Part shown: positions 1 through 6,494 of the stretch, in pieces
Position numbering within the stretch: position 1 is the first letter of the stretch
How the letters are laid out: each line of letters begins with the position of its first letter
NCBI GenBank assembly: GCA_030837265.1
Contig: JAUPKV010000031.1
Span: 1-10,986, forward strand
Direction: 5' to 3'
From: Methanobacteriota archaeon
Lineage (GTDB): Archaea > Halobacteriota > Methanosarcinia > Methanosarcinales > Methanosarcinaceae
DNA: 10,986 bases
Position numbers and translations under genes: made by a program
Notes under the pieces: generated by a model
What the model was told of the DNA's origin: nothing
Databases searched by the model: none
What the model saw: only the letters and a program-made list of their open reading frames with translations

Positions 1-81
1 AATATCGAAGAAAGGATGAATGAGCTTTCAAGCAAGATTGATAATGCGATTTATGAACTCAACCGCAGAAAATACCATTGA
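1..81 (+). CDS. 3' end of an unidentified gene (partial)
   Basis: An open frame enters from the left edge and ends at TGA 79-81. It gives 26 residues, strongly charged and helix-prone (E-E-R near the start, K-I-D in the middle, N-R-R-K at the end), which would suit the end of a coiled coil or helical bundle. The frame is followed almost at once by a T-rich run, as expected at a real gene end. The family cannot be identified from so short a piece. Confidence 0.55.
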   Translation, partial: NIEERMNELSSKIDNAIYELNRRKYH

Positions 82-93
82 CTTTTTCATAAT

Positions 94-103
94 TCTTTTT
101 TTT
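94..103 (+). terminator. Oligo-T terminator after the first gene
   Basis: A run of eight T (96-103) lies 14 bases after the stop codon at 81, inside a T-rich stretch from 83. Oligo-T without a strong hairpin is the usual archaeal terminator form. Confidence 0.5.
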
Positions 104-535
104 GTATATTGAAATTTTTACAACATTTAAATATCATTTTTGATTTTGATAATGTACAATTCTACAATGGTATAGTTTCCGACATATGAATATCCACTCT
201 GGACACACGGAATAAATTTTAACTGCGTCTAAAATAATTTTTTACATAGACGTTCGTGTTTCACCTGGTTTAGAGTATGAGTATCTCCTCTTAAATTTCA
301 GTTTAATAATAAATTATATTAATTTCTTATACAAAATTCATACTCTTCATGGAATTCCAAGGGCAGGATACCTGGTCTCGCAAATTATATATATTGCCTC
401 TCCTTTACTAACAGAATATCTGAACTCAAAGTCATCTTAGATATAATGGTTCAGATATCGAATATAGTAAGTTTTTATTACCTAGAGTTGAAGTATTTTA
501 TTACTTGTGTAAGCAGGTATAGAAGGAAAGCTGAT
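104..535. other. Long AT-rich intergenic region
   Basis: No convincing coding frame is visible. It holds two inverted repeats. CGTCTA (226-231) pairs with TAGACG (247-252) across a 15-base AT loop. AGAGTATGA (272-280) pairs with TCATACTCT (338-346) across 57 bases. A TATA-like AATAAATTATATTAA lies near 307-321 and a better one at 385-394. The region could hold a small RNA, but nothing matches a known family that I recognise. Confidence 0.4.
385..394 (+). promoter_or_regulatory. Candidate TATA box for the TrmO-like gene
   Basis: TTATATATAT at about 384-393 fits the archaeal box A and would place transcription start near 415-420. That leaves a 5' leader of roughly 115 bases before the chosen ATG at 536. 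Confidence 0.45.
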
Positions 536-838
536 ATGCACCTCAATTTGGAGCCGATTGGTATTATTAAGAAGGTTGCAAATAAGTCGGAAATTTTAAT
601 TTATTCTGATTTTGAACAGGTTATAAGAAATATTGTCTCTAAAATAGGAGAAGGGGCTGAAGTGGGCCAGAAAATCCTGGTTATTCACAAAAACAATAAT
701 AAGAAGCAGCTAGATGGTCATCAGGTCCAGGTAACTAAAGCGACATTGTTAGGAAGAAACGGGAATTTACTGACAGTATCTAAAATTGAAGCAAATGAAG
801 ATTCCGTAATCGATGTTCGACTTGATCTTACTGCCTGA
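536..838 (+). CDS. Short TrmO/UPF0066-like beta-barrel protein lacking the SAM-binding core
   Basis: The protein is 100 residues. The start at 536 is preferred over an in-frame ATG at 446 because AGAAGGAAAG (521-530) sits at ribosome-binding distance and the extra 30 residues look unlike a family N-terminus. Residues 5-22 (LEPIG then SEILIY) resemble the opening of TrmO (tRNA t6A37 N6-methyltransferase), which starts with a PIG motif and a beta strand. Residues 64-98 (VQVTKATLL, G-N-L-L-T-V, VIDVRLDL) resemble the late TrmO strands that end in a 'vlDiKPY'-like segment. The central TrmO part with the HP.., ATRSP.RPNPIG motifs that bind SAM is absent: only about 11 residues join the two halves. 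Methyltransfer is therefore unlikely. It may be an RNA-binding or regulatory relative, or a decayed copy. The resemblance is by eye and could be wrong; the ORF itself is well supported by its ribosome binding site. Confidence 0.7.
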   Translation: MHLNLEPIGIIKKVANKSEILIYSDFEQVIRNIVSKIGEGAEVGQKILVIHKNNNKKQLDGHQVQVTKATLLGRNGNLLTVSKIEANEDSVIDVRLDLTA

Positions 839-1062
839 TTTTTTGTCCCTGGAAATTTACAAGATACCATTTTATATTTGGAAAACTTCCTGTTCTGAAC
901 TGTTGTTCTTTTACTATACAGCTTGGTCGTCCTCTAATTCTTCTCCACACTGTTTTGTTCCGGTTGGCACCTTTGATATTTTCTCATGAGTAATTTAAAA
1001 TGGATAGAAGATGAAAGTAAAGTTGCTGATCATTATAAATTTCCAGGTTATCGAGGGAAAAC
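839..1062 (+). promoter_or_regulatory. FEN-1 upstream region with weak TATA candidates
   Basis: Two AT-rich candidates are visible: TTTATATTT (871-879), giving a leader of about 155 bases, and AATTTAAAA (991-999), giving a leader of about 40 bases. I cannot choose between them. No clear terminator for the preceding gene is seen beyond the T-rich stretch at 838-844. Confidence 0.3.
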
Positions 1063-2079
1063 ATGGGCACAGATATAGGTGATCTTCTCCAGAAAAGAAA
1101 AGTTGAACTTTCAGAGCTATCAAATCAGGTAGTAGCGATTGATGCTTTTAATATACTTCACCAATTTTTAAGCATCATCCGCCAGCGGGATGGAAGTCCT
1201 CTGGTAGATTCTATGGGGGGAACTACCTCCCATCTCTCAGGCCTGCTCTACCGAACGGTGAGCTTTGTTGAGGCCGGGATCAAGCCTGTCTATGTCTTTG
1301 ATGGCAAACCCCCTGACCTGAAATCAGAAACCCTCATCCGTAGGAAAGAAATAAGGGAATCTGCAAGTGAAAAATGGGAGAATGCAAAAGCTGAAGGAGA
1401 CCTTGAAGCTGCCTACAAATATGCTCAAGCGTCCTCGAAGGTGAGTCCGGAGATTGTTGAAGATTCGAAATATCTGCTAAGCATCATGGGTGTCCCTTTT
1501 GTTCAAGCCCCCTGTGAAGGTGAAGCGCAGGCTGCATATATGGTTCTCAAAAAGGACGCTAACTGTGTAGCATCTCAGGACTATGATTCTTTTCTTTTCG
1601 GAGCTCCAAAGGTTATCCGGAACCTTGCTGTTACAGGGAAGCGTAAGCTTCCCGGAAAGAATATTTACGTTGAAGTCGAACCTGAAATAATCGAACTGGA
1701 CGAGACTTTGGGAGCTCTCGGGATTAGCAGGGAACAGCTTATAGATATTGCTATCTGCGTGGGGACAGATTACAATAAAGGTCTGGAAAAAGTAGGCCCA
1801 AAAACAGCTCTCAAACTCATTAAAAAACACGGCAATATCCATGCTGTGCTCCGCGATAAAGGGAAAGAAATCGAAGCTGTGGACCGAATTAGGGAAATCT
1901 TTATGCATCCTGAGGTAACAGACGATTACGAGGTCAAATGGAACAAACCGGATTCGGAAAATCTCATCGGATTCCTCTGTGACAATCATGGCTTTTCGGT
2001 TGATAGGGTGGAAAAAGCTGTAGAACGACTTTATGCCGCCACAGGAGCAAAGCAGAAAACCCTGGACCAGTGGTTTTAA
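1063..2079 (+). CDS. fen: Flap endonuclease 1 (FEN-1)
   Basis: This is a structure-specific 5' nuclease that removes 5' flaps during Okazaki fragment maturation and base excision repair. It works with the sliding clamp PCNA. At 338 residues it has the normal archaeal length. It starts MGTDIGDLL; the N-terminal glycine after Met is part of the active site in the family. The acidic metal ligands are in place: D27 (IDAFN), D80 (VFDGKPP), E152 and E154 (CEGEAQAA), D173 and D175 (SQDYDSF), and D236 (GTDYNKG), the last followed by the helix-hairpin-helix [14 protein letters not shown]. The C-terminus QKTLDQWF (331-338) is a textbook PIP box for PCNA binding. The ribosome binding site GAGGG (1053-1057) lies 5 bases before ATG. 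The gene is intact, with no sign of transfer. The long antisense frame inside it is a shadow. Confidence 0.98.
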   Translation: MGTDIGDLLQKRKVELSELSNQVVAIDAFNILHQFLSIIRQRDGSPLVDSMGGTTSHLSGLLYRTVSFVEAGIKPVYVFDGKPPDLKSETLIRRKEIRESASEKWENAKAEGDLEAAYKYAQASSKVSPEIVEDSKYLLSIMGVPFVQAPCEGEAQAAYMVLKKDANCVASQDYDSFLFGAPKVIRNLAVTGKRKLPGKNIYVEVEPEIIELDETLGALGISREQLIDIAICVGTDYNKGLEKVGPKTALKLIKKHGNIHAVLRDKGKEIEAVDRIREIFMHPEVTDDYEVKWNKPDSENLIGFLCDNHGFSVDRVEKAVERLYAATGAKQKTLDQWF

Positions 2080-2097
2080 AGAAAATAGCTGGTAAAA

Positions 2098-2591
2098 GTG
2101 GAACCCAGATCATACCGTGATGGGCATACAGATGCTCATATATATGCCCACAAACATGGGGTTATAAACCCGGAGCTTTTCTCCACTGACAGAGGGCTAT
2201 ATGCCGTCAAGTGGTCTTTTGCCGTGCCGCAACTGCAATTCCCTTAGGTATTGCCTTTATTTTGTCTCGGAAAAAGCCGAACAAACGTTTTACTTACGGT
2301 TACGGCAGGGCAGAAGACCTCGCAGGTTTGTTAGTTGTTTTTTTAATCCTTTTCAGCGCCGCAGCTGCTGCCTATGAATCTATTTTCAGGCTTTATTCTC
2401 CACAGCCAGTAAAATGTCTAGGAGCAGTATCTGCAGCTTCTATTGTCGTTTTAATCCTGCAAATAGCCTGGGAAGCGGTTAAACCTCTAATTTCACGTAT
2501 GCTTGATGGAGTAGATCCTGAAATTGTTGATGAAATCCGTCGGGCAGTCAGCAATGTAGAAAAGGTACGCGAAGTAACTGAACCTTCAGGC
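2098..2591 (+). pseudogene. Cation diffusion facilitator (CDF) transporter, degraded
   Basis: Pieces of a CDF-type metal/proton antiporter are recognisable in order but in two frames. The first frame, from GTG 2098 to about 2220, encodes a His-rich N-terminus (GHTDAHIYAHKHG, then NPELFSTDRGLYAVKWSF). The frame then jumps, and from about 2223 reads ATAIPLGIAF, KRFTYGYGRAEDLAGL and the TM3-like LLVVFLILFSAAAAAYES. At about 2430-2460 GAVSAASIVV runs straight into IAWEAVKPLISRMLDGVDPEIVDEIRR, so the block between these segments is gone. The frame ends after REVTE (2582), just short of the convergent gene's stop. Compared with family members of about 300 residues, TM1-TM2 (with its HN.GD-type metal motif), TM4-TM5 (with the H..xD metal motif) and most of the cytoplasmic C-terminal domain are missing. 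Both halves of the transport site are therefore lost and the gene cannot be functional. It starts 19 bases after the FEN-1 stop. Extents of the losses are inferred from the family, not measured. Confidence 0.85.
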
Positions 2592-2598
2592 TTTCAGA

Positions 2599-3555
2599 TT
2601 ACAATCTGGAAATCTCAGCACCTCTGTTTTTTGCCTTTGTCATTAACACGGTTCCGCCTACAGATTCATCAAGCATAGACTGGACTTCACTTTGAAGCTG
2701 CCTGCCTTCAGCTTTATTATCCACAAAAGAGTAAACTACCGGTCCAAACGAGCTTACACCGGCTCCGTAACTCCGACTGCGCATAAAGGATGCAATGTTC
2801 TTTACAAAATCCGGCCATATAAGGCTCTCCCTTTTGTTAAATCCCACAGTCTGGACGCGATTTACCGCATCTCCAAAGCTTTCGATATCTTCCTCTATTA
2901 CTGCAGGCATCATTTTCATAAGTACAACATGGGATACTTCCCGAACTTCCTCTATCGGGAGAGGGCAGAATTTTTTGAAAATATCTATTTCTTCCTGGTC
3001 ATGCATGCCTTTCTCATTGGGAATTGCAACAACCATATCCCAGTCAGGAAAGTCTTCTCTAAAAAGAACCGGCCCCGGAGGAACTTTACTCGCCGCAGAA
3101 GGCATAAAAGCCCCTTTATCTTTGAACCTGTGCCCCCCATCAACTACGAATCCCCCGCTCTCGAAGGCAGTTACTCCTATGCCCGATGTTCCTCCTCTCT
3201 TTACCGCAAATGCAAGTTCTCTAACACTTTTGCCAAGCCCGTAAAGTTCATTAACTGCTGCTGCAGCAGCCAGGGAAGTCTGGGTTCCCGAGCCAAACCC
3301 CACATGGGCAGGAATTAACTCTTCGACATTGATTTTTATTCCCTTCCCTTCAGGAAGAAGGACTTCTGCTGCTCTTCTCATCCGGTCTGCAAATCCCTGC
3401 AAACCTTCGATCTGGATTTTTTCAGATTCTTCTGCAAAAATCTTAATATTGGGGGATGAGATGGTCAATCCTGCACCTCCATCCACCCTTCCAAGTTCAC
3501 CATTCATATCGATAAGAGTGATGTGAAGCCGACAAGGAGTAGTTATTTTGATCAT
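2599..3555 (-). CDS. mptG: Beta-ribofuranosylaminobenzene 5'-phosphate synthase (beta-RFAP synthase)
   Basis: This enzyme condenses PRPP with an aminobenzoate-type acceptor, releasing CO2 and pyrophosphate. It is the first committed step toward the arylamine part of methanopterin/sarcinapterin, the C1 carrier of methanogens. At 318 residues it fits the family, which belongs to the GHMP-kinase fold. Visible motifs are RLHITLIDMNGELGRVDGG (residues 9-27), the glycine-rich PAHVGFGSGTQTSLA (82-96) that corresponds to the GHMP phosphate-binding loop, and KRGGTSGIGVTAFESGG (119-135). The start has a GGAG ribosome binding site (3566-3569 on the opposite strand) 10 bases upstream of ATG. The gene follows gpmI on the same strand, but a 206-base gap with terminator and TATA signals suggests separate transcription. 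Its 3' end meets the CDF relic head-on; a weak CTGAA/TTCAG stem (2578-2597) is the only termination signal seen. Confidence 0.95.
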   Translation of the reverse strand: MIKITTPCRLHITLIDMNGELGRVDGGAGLTISSPNIKIFAEESEKIQIEGLQGFADRMRRAAEVLLPEGKGIKINVEELIPAHVGFGSGTQTSLAAAAAVNELYGLGKSVRELAFAVKRGGTSGIGVTAFESGGFVVDGGHRFKDKGAFMPSAASKVPPGPVLFREDFPDWDMVVAIPNEKGMHDQEEIDIFKKFCPLPIEEVREVSHVVLMKMMPAVIEEDIESFGDAVNRVQTVGFNKRESLIWPDFVKNIASFMRSRSYGAGVSSFGPVVYSFVDNKAEGRQLQSEVQSMLDESVGGTVLMTKAKNRGAEISRL

Positions 3556-3654
3556 GTTTGTATAACTCCGAAAAAAAGTTCAAAAATCTATTCCTTTCTA
3601 CTTACTTTTTGCAGCTATTGATGTCTATTTTCCTAATATAGTACTTACAATCAG

Positions 3655-3675
3655 CGCTTATAAGCTTTAAATATT
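3655..3675 (-). promoter_or_regulatory. Candidate TATA region for beta-RFAP synthase
   Basis: Read on the minus strand, AATATTTAAAGC (3664-3675) followed by TTATAAGCG (3655-3663) gives one or two overlapping box A candidates about 100-115 bases upstream of the ATG. Transcription would start near 3635-3645. Confidence 0.4.
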
Positions 3676-3689
3676 GTTAAATAATCACA

Positions 3690-3750
3690 AAGCTCAAAAA
3701 AGACAAAAATAGATTAAAAACGGTTAAAAATCTTAAGCCCACTGAGGCTT
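3690..3750 (-). terminator. gpmI terminator: hairpin plus T tracts
   Basis: On the minus strand, 11 bases after the gpmI stop, AAGCC (3750-3746) and GGCTT (3739-3735) can form a 5-bp stem. T runs follow at about 3730-3726, 3720-3716, 3709-3705 and 3701-3696. This combines an intrinsic-type hairpin with the multi-oligo-T pattern typical of archaea. Confidence 0.6.
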
Positions 3751-3761
3751 TTCTTTTAAGA

Positions 3762-5309
3762 TCACTCTTTTATAAGAAGCGATTTTCCTGTCATTTCCTG
3801 CGGCTTTGGTATGCCGATAAGTTCGAGAAGGGTCGGGGCAAGGTTACACAATTTTCCATTCTTAAGGGCTTTTATCTTATCGTTCCCGAAGTAAATGCAT
3901 TTTACAGGATATGTTGTATGTGCAGTAAACGGCTCTCCTGTCTCCGGGTTTATCATCTGCTCGGCATTTCCATGGTCTGCAGTTATAAGTGCTATGCCTC
4001 CTTTTTCTTTAAGAGCCTCAACAGTCCTGCCCATACAAGTGTCTACGGCTTCAACTGCCTGTACTGCGGCATTAAAAAATCCCGTGTGTCCGACCATATC
4101 CATATTTGCAAAGTTAAGGACAATAACATCATATTTTCCAGAATGGATTCTCCTGATAACCTCATCAGTAACCTCGTATGCACTCATTTCAGGTTTGAGG
4201 TCGTAAGTGGCTATTTTGGGAGATGGGATCAGGCAACGGTCTTCTCCTTCATAACATTTCTCCTGTCCGCCGTTCAGGAAAAAAGTCACATGAGCATATT
4301 TTTCGGTTTCGGCAATTCGAAGCTGGATAAGCCCATGTTTACTAAGCACTTCTCCAAGCACATTTTCCAGTTCTTCCGGAGGAAAAGCAATAGGCAAATC
4401 AAGAGTTTCATCATACTGAGCCATGCAGACATAGTAAACTTTCGGATGCTCTTCCCTTACAAAACTGTCAAAATTCTCATTTACAAAAGCCCAGGTTAGC
4501 TGGCGTGCTCGGTCTGGCCGGAAATTGAAGAAAATTACAGAATCGTCGTCCTGTATTGTCGCTAGGGGCTTTCCTTCTGAATCGGTGATTACAGTAGGTT
4601 TTATAAATTCGTCGTTTTCTCCCCGATTGTAGGCTTCGGAAACTGCAGTCTCGGCATCTGGGGATTTATAGGGGGCAACTCCAAAAGTAAGGGCATCATA
4701 AGCAAGTTTTATCCGGTCCCAGCGCTTATCTCTGTCCATTGCATAATAACGTCCTGATATCATTGTGATCTTAGCATTTCCGTTTTCTTTGCAAAACGCG
4801 TCCAGTTCCTTTATGTCCTCAAGAGCGGATTTAGGGGGTACGTCTCTCCCGTCCAGAAAAGCATTTATATAAATTTTCTTTAATCCTTTTTCCTGTGCAA
4901 GTTTAATAAGGGCATAAATATGAGTCATATAACTGTGAACGCCTCCGTAAGAGACGAGGCCCATAAGGTGAAGGCTTGAATCCTTTTCCCGGGCGTTTGA
5001 AATTGCACTCAGGAAGGCCGGATTTTCAAAAAAATCTCCGTCTCTAATGGAGATGTTTATTCGGGTAAGGTCCTGATATACAACTCTTCCTGCTCCTATG
5101 TTCAGATGCCCAACTTCGGAGTTGCCCATCTGCCCTTCCGGAAGGCCGACGGCCTCCCCCGAAGCTTCTAATAAACACCAGGGACATTCTTTTTCCAGGC
5201 GGTCAAGATTTGGGGTTCTGGCAGCCAGGACAGCGTTTCCTTCTTTAGCTTCCCTATAACCCCAACCGTCGAGGATAATGAGCATAAGAGTTTTTCTTGC
5301 CGGATTCAT
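3762..5309 (-). CDS. gpmI: 2,3-bisphosphoglycerate-independent phosphoglycerate mutase
   Basis: It interconverts 3- and 2-phosphoglycerate in glycolysis/gluconeogenesis in the cytoplasm, through a phosphoserine intermediate and two Mn ions. The 515 residues match the bacterial-type GpmI of the alkaline phosphatase superfamily rather than the roughly 400-residue archaeal ApgM type. Metal and catalytic residues are visible: D14 (LDGWGYR), S64 in [15 protein letters not shown]125, D153-R155-D156 (DGRDVPP), R187, R193, R264 and R267 in [11 protein letters not shown]337 in [10 protein letters not shown]404 and H408 ([10 protein letters not shown]), D445-H446 (TADHGNAEQ) and H464 (FTAHTTYPV). The start is set by a strong AGGTGGA ribosome binding site (5322-5328, opposite strand) 12 bases before ATG. 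A clear TATA box lies upstream and a terminator hairpin downstream, so it is probably monocistronic. It is intact and of normal composition. Confidence 0.97.
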   Translation of the reverse strand: MNPARKTLMLIILDGWGYREAKEGNAVLAARTPNLDRLEKECPWCLLEASGEAVGLPEGQMGNSEVGHLNIGAGRVVYQDLTRINISIRDGDFFENPAFLSAISNAREKDSSLHLMGLVSYGGVHSYMTHIYALIKLAQEKGLKKIYINAFLDGRDVPPKSALEDIKELDAFCKENGNAKITMISGRYYAMDRDKRWDRIKLAYDALTFGVAPYKSPDAETAVSEAYNRGENDEFIKPTVITDSEGKPLATIQDDDSVIFFNFRPDRARQLTWAFVNENFDSFVREEHPKVYYVCMAQYDETLDLPIAFPPEELENVLGEVLSKHGLIQLRIAETEKYAHVTFFLNGGQEKCYEGEDRCLIPSPKIATYDLKPEMSAYEVTDEVIRRIHSGKYDVIVLNFANMDMVGHTGFFNAAVQAVEAVDTCMGRTVEALKEKGGIALITADHGNAEQMINPETGEPFTAHTTYPVKCIYFGNDKIKALKNGKLCNLAPTLLELIGIPKPQEMTGKSLLIKE

Positions 5310-5390
5310 ACTAAGAAAATTCCACCTGTTTATAACTAGCTTGTTTAAAATTCCAGAATAGGTATCTGTTTATGTTATATCTTTTTCGTA

Positions 5391-5406
5391 TTTAAATATT
5401 TATAAT
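5391..5406 (-). promoter_or_regulatory. TATA box for gpmI
   Basis: ATTATAAATATTTAAA on the minus strand (5406-5391) matches the archaeal box A. Transcription would start near 5365, leaving a leader of about 55 bases with the AGGTGGA site close to its 3' end. Confidence 0.55.
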
Positions 5407-5573
5407 GTATTAAAACACGGCTCATGTCTCTGTAGAGTGGACTAAAAACGTTTCCGCTTAACTATGCTTTAATGCTGGTAGCTATTGTTCTCCATGCTTA
5501 TGAAGCCTCTGGCTTTAAAAACTTTAAAAATGGAAGAATAAAATGGAAAATATTATAGGTACTGAAAGCACTT
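5407..5573. other. Intergenic stretch between gpmI promoter and carbonic anhydrase tail
   Basis: No supported gene is seen. It contains a small hairpin AGCC-TCT-GGCT (about 5505-5515) and only very short frames, such as an 18-codon one from ATG 5543. Part of it may be decayed downstream sequence of the second carbonic anhydrase copy, but I see no residue-level similarity here. Confidence 0.35.
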
Positions 5574-5681
5574 TTATGCAAAAAAAGGCACATAACTAAG
5601 TAGTTTCAGCATATCCTGCTTCATGACGTATCTTGCGGCAAATTCACTGTTTATATGGCGGTTTCCCTCCGACCAGTGCAA
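5574..5681 (-). pseudogene. Leftover C-terminus of a second gamma carbonic anhydrase copy
   Basis: Directly after the TGA of the intact gene, the same frame stays open for 35 codons to TAA 5574-5576. Its start HWSEGNRHINSEFAARY aligns without gaps to the C-terminus of the intact protein, HFNEEVVKVNKEFAANY, with 8 of 17 residues identical (H, E, N, E-F-A-A, Y). It then continues VMKQDMLKLLSYV. No start codon and no upstream part of such a protein is present. The simplest reading is a tandem duplicate that lost everything but its tail; a stop mutation inside an extended C-terminus is less likely, because the H...EFAA.Y segment would then occur twice in one protein. Confidence 0.65.
5580..5586 (-). 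terminator. Oligo-T run downstream of carbonic anhydrase
   Basis: Seven T in a row on the minus strand, about 95 bases after the carbonic anhydrase stop, is a plausible archaeal oligo-T terminator. It has no strong hairpin in front. Confidence 0.4.
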
Positions 5682-6236
5682 TCATAGCTTCGTAATGGGG
5701 TAATTTGCGGCGAACTCCTTGTTTACTTTAACTACTTCTTCGTTGAAATGCTTGAGATTTTCCGGGATCGGCCCAAGTGCATCAGCTTTATCCTGCGTGT
5801 CCACCAGAGCCGCCGGCGGTACAAACTTACCATCGGCAAGCTTCACGCCTACGACCACAGCTCCATGTGCAACAAAACATTTCTCGCCGAGTGTTGACGC
5901 ATGCACGACTGCATTGAAACCCACAAAGCTATCATTCCCGATTTTCATAGGGCCGTGAATTACAGCTCCATGAGCTATTGAAATGCGCTTCCCCAACTCA
6001 ATGGAGCTACCTTCAAGACCGTGGAATATTACGCCGTCCTGGATATTACAGTCGTCGCCTATAATGATAGGATTTCCCTCATCTGCCCTGAGTGAGACAA
6101 CCGGTGCAACGTATACTCTTTCCCCGATTCTCACATCACCTACCAGTACCGCTGTGTCGTCCACGTAAGCTGTTGGTGATACCGTTGGCATGCGCTGTGT
6201 GCTGTTCCAGGAAGTCTTCGGGTTAATCTTTAGCAT
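5682..6236 (-). CDS. camH: Gamma-class carbonic anhydrase, CamH-like
   Basis: It interconverts CO2 and bicarbonate using a metal held by three histidines at the interface of a left-handed beta-helix trimer. The protein is 184 residues from ATG 6236. I prefer this to the GTG at 6245 because GAGAGGT (6247-6253, opposite strand) is 10 bases before ATG but only 1 base before GTG. Hexapeptide-repeat turns run through about residues 20-145. The metal ligands appear as H72 (GVIFHGLEG), H89 and H94 (IAHGAVIHGP), with the same 5-residue spacing as in Methanosarcina Cam. Cam's R59/D61/E62 are matched by SLRADEGNP, and its Asn/Gln pair by CNIQDG. The acidic loop after the first His that carries Cam's proton-shuttle Glu84 is absent (HGLEGSSIELGKR instead), and no signal peptide is evident. 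Both point to the CamH subgroup and a cytoplasmic place. It is divergent from the OFA transporter unit. Confidence 0.93.
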   Translation of the reverse strand: MLKINPKTSWNSTQRMPTVSPTAYVDDTAVLVGDVRIGERVYVAPVVSLRADEGNPIIIGDDCNIQDGVIFHGLEGSSIELGKRISIAHGAVIHGPMKIGNDSFVGFNAVVHASTLGEKCFVAHGAVVVGVKLADGKFVPPAALVDTQDKADALGPIPENLKHFNEEVVKVNKEFAANYPITKL

Positions 6237-6283
6237 AATTAGCACTACCTCTTCCGATACTTAATATTTTAATTAGAATAGGT

Positions 6284-6297
6284 CGCTATCGATAGCG
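6284..6297. promoter_or_regulatory. Perfect 14-bp palindrome upstream of carbonic anhydrase
   Basis: CGCTATCGATAGCG is an uninterrupted perfect palindrome, GC-rich against its AT-rich surroundings, 48 bases upstream of the carbonic anhydrase ATG. It could be an operator for a dimeric regulator of the gene, or a stem in its leader if transcription starts further upstream. The role is inferred from symmetry and position only. Confidence 0.45.
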
Positions 6298-6383
6298 TTT
6301 TTGTCGAACACTATTTGTAACTATTAATTGTTAAGGATAGTAATATGCTTTTTGCTACATTTGTGATTAATCTCATAGTTCCG

Positions 6384-6391
6384 GTTTTATA
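6384..6391 (-). promoter_or_regulatory. Candidate TATA box for carbonic anhydrase
   Basis: On the minus strand GGTTATAAAACC (6393-6382) carries TTATAAAA. Transcription would start near 6358 with a leader of about 120 bases that includes the 6284-6297 palindrome. A nearer AT-rich stretch (about 6260-6274) would leave almost no leader and is less likely. Confidence 0.35.
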
Positions 6392-6446
6392 ACCTGCCTG
6401 TAAAACAAAATGAGGACAACAAATTAAATATTATAATGATTGATAC

Positions 6447-6473
6447 TGATAAATATTCGCCAAGCTTAAATAG
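6447..6473 (+). promoter_or_regulatory. Promoter of first OFA unit: operator-like site plus TATA box
   Basis: Box A is GCTTAAATAG (6464-6473), followed by GGGAC. TGATAAATATTC (6447-6458) just upstream is the imperfect counterpart of a perfect palindrome at the same place in the second unit (8597-8608). Sequence similarity between the two units extends about 35-40 bases upstream of the TATA box, so this is a shared promoter architecture. Start would be near 6495. Confidence 0.65.
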
Positions 6474-6494
6474 GGACGGAACAGATTAGAATTG

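Noticed and set aside
446..535. Upstream ATG extension of the TrmO-like gene
   Set aside because: The 30 extra residues are Tyr/Ile-rich without family resemblance, and the ATG at 536 has the ribosome binding site.
986..1078. 30-codon frame overlapping the FEN-1 start
   Set aside because: No ribosome binding site before its ATG, and it ends inside FEN-1; probably accidental.
1477..1989. 170-residue open frame antisense to FEN-1
   Set aside because: It lies fully inside a certain gene, has no family resemblance and no ribosome binding site; it is a shadow of codon bias.
2692..3318. 208-residue open frame antisense to beta-RFAP synthase
   Set aside because: The minus-strand gene has clear GHMP-type motifs; the plus frame is rich in unlikely Ser/Arg/Tyr strings.
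3918..4499. 193-residue open frame antisense to gpmI
   Set aside because: It is opposite a gene with all catalytic residues intact and its sequence is low in family features; a shadow frame.
5682..5684. TGA readthrough or selenocysteine insertion to extend carbonic anhydrase
   Set aside because: The extension repeats the protein's own C-terminus, which suggests a relic; no recoding signal is visible and Methanosarcina is known for UAG (pyrrolysine), not UGA, recoding.
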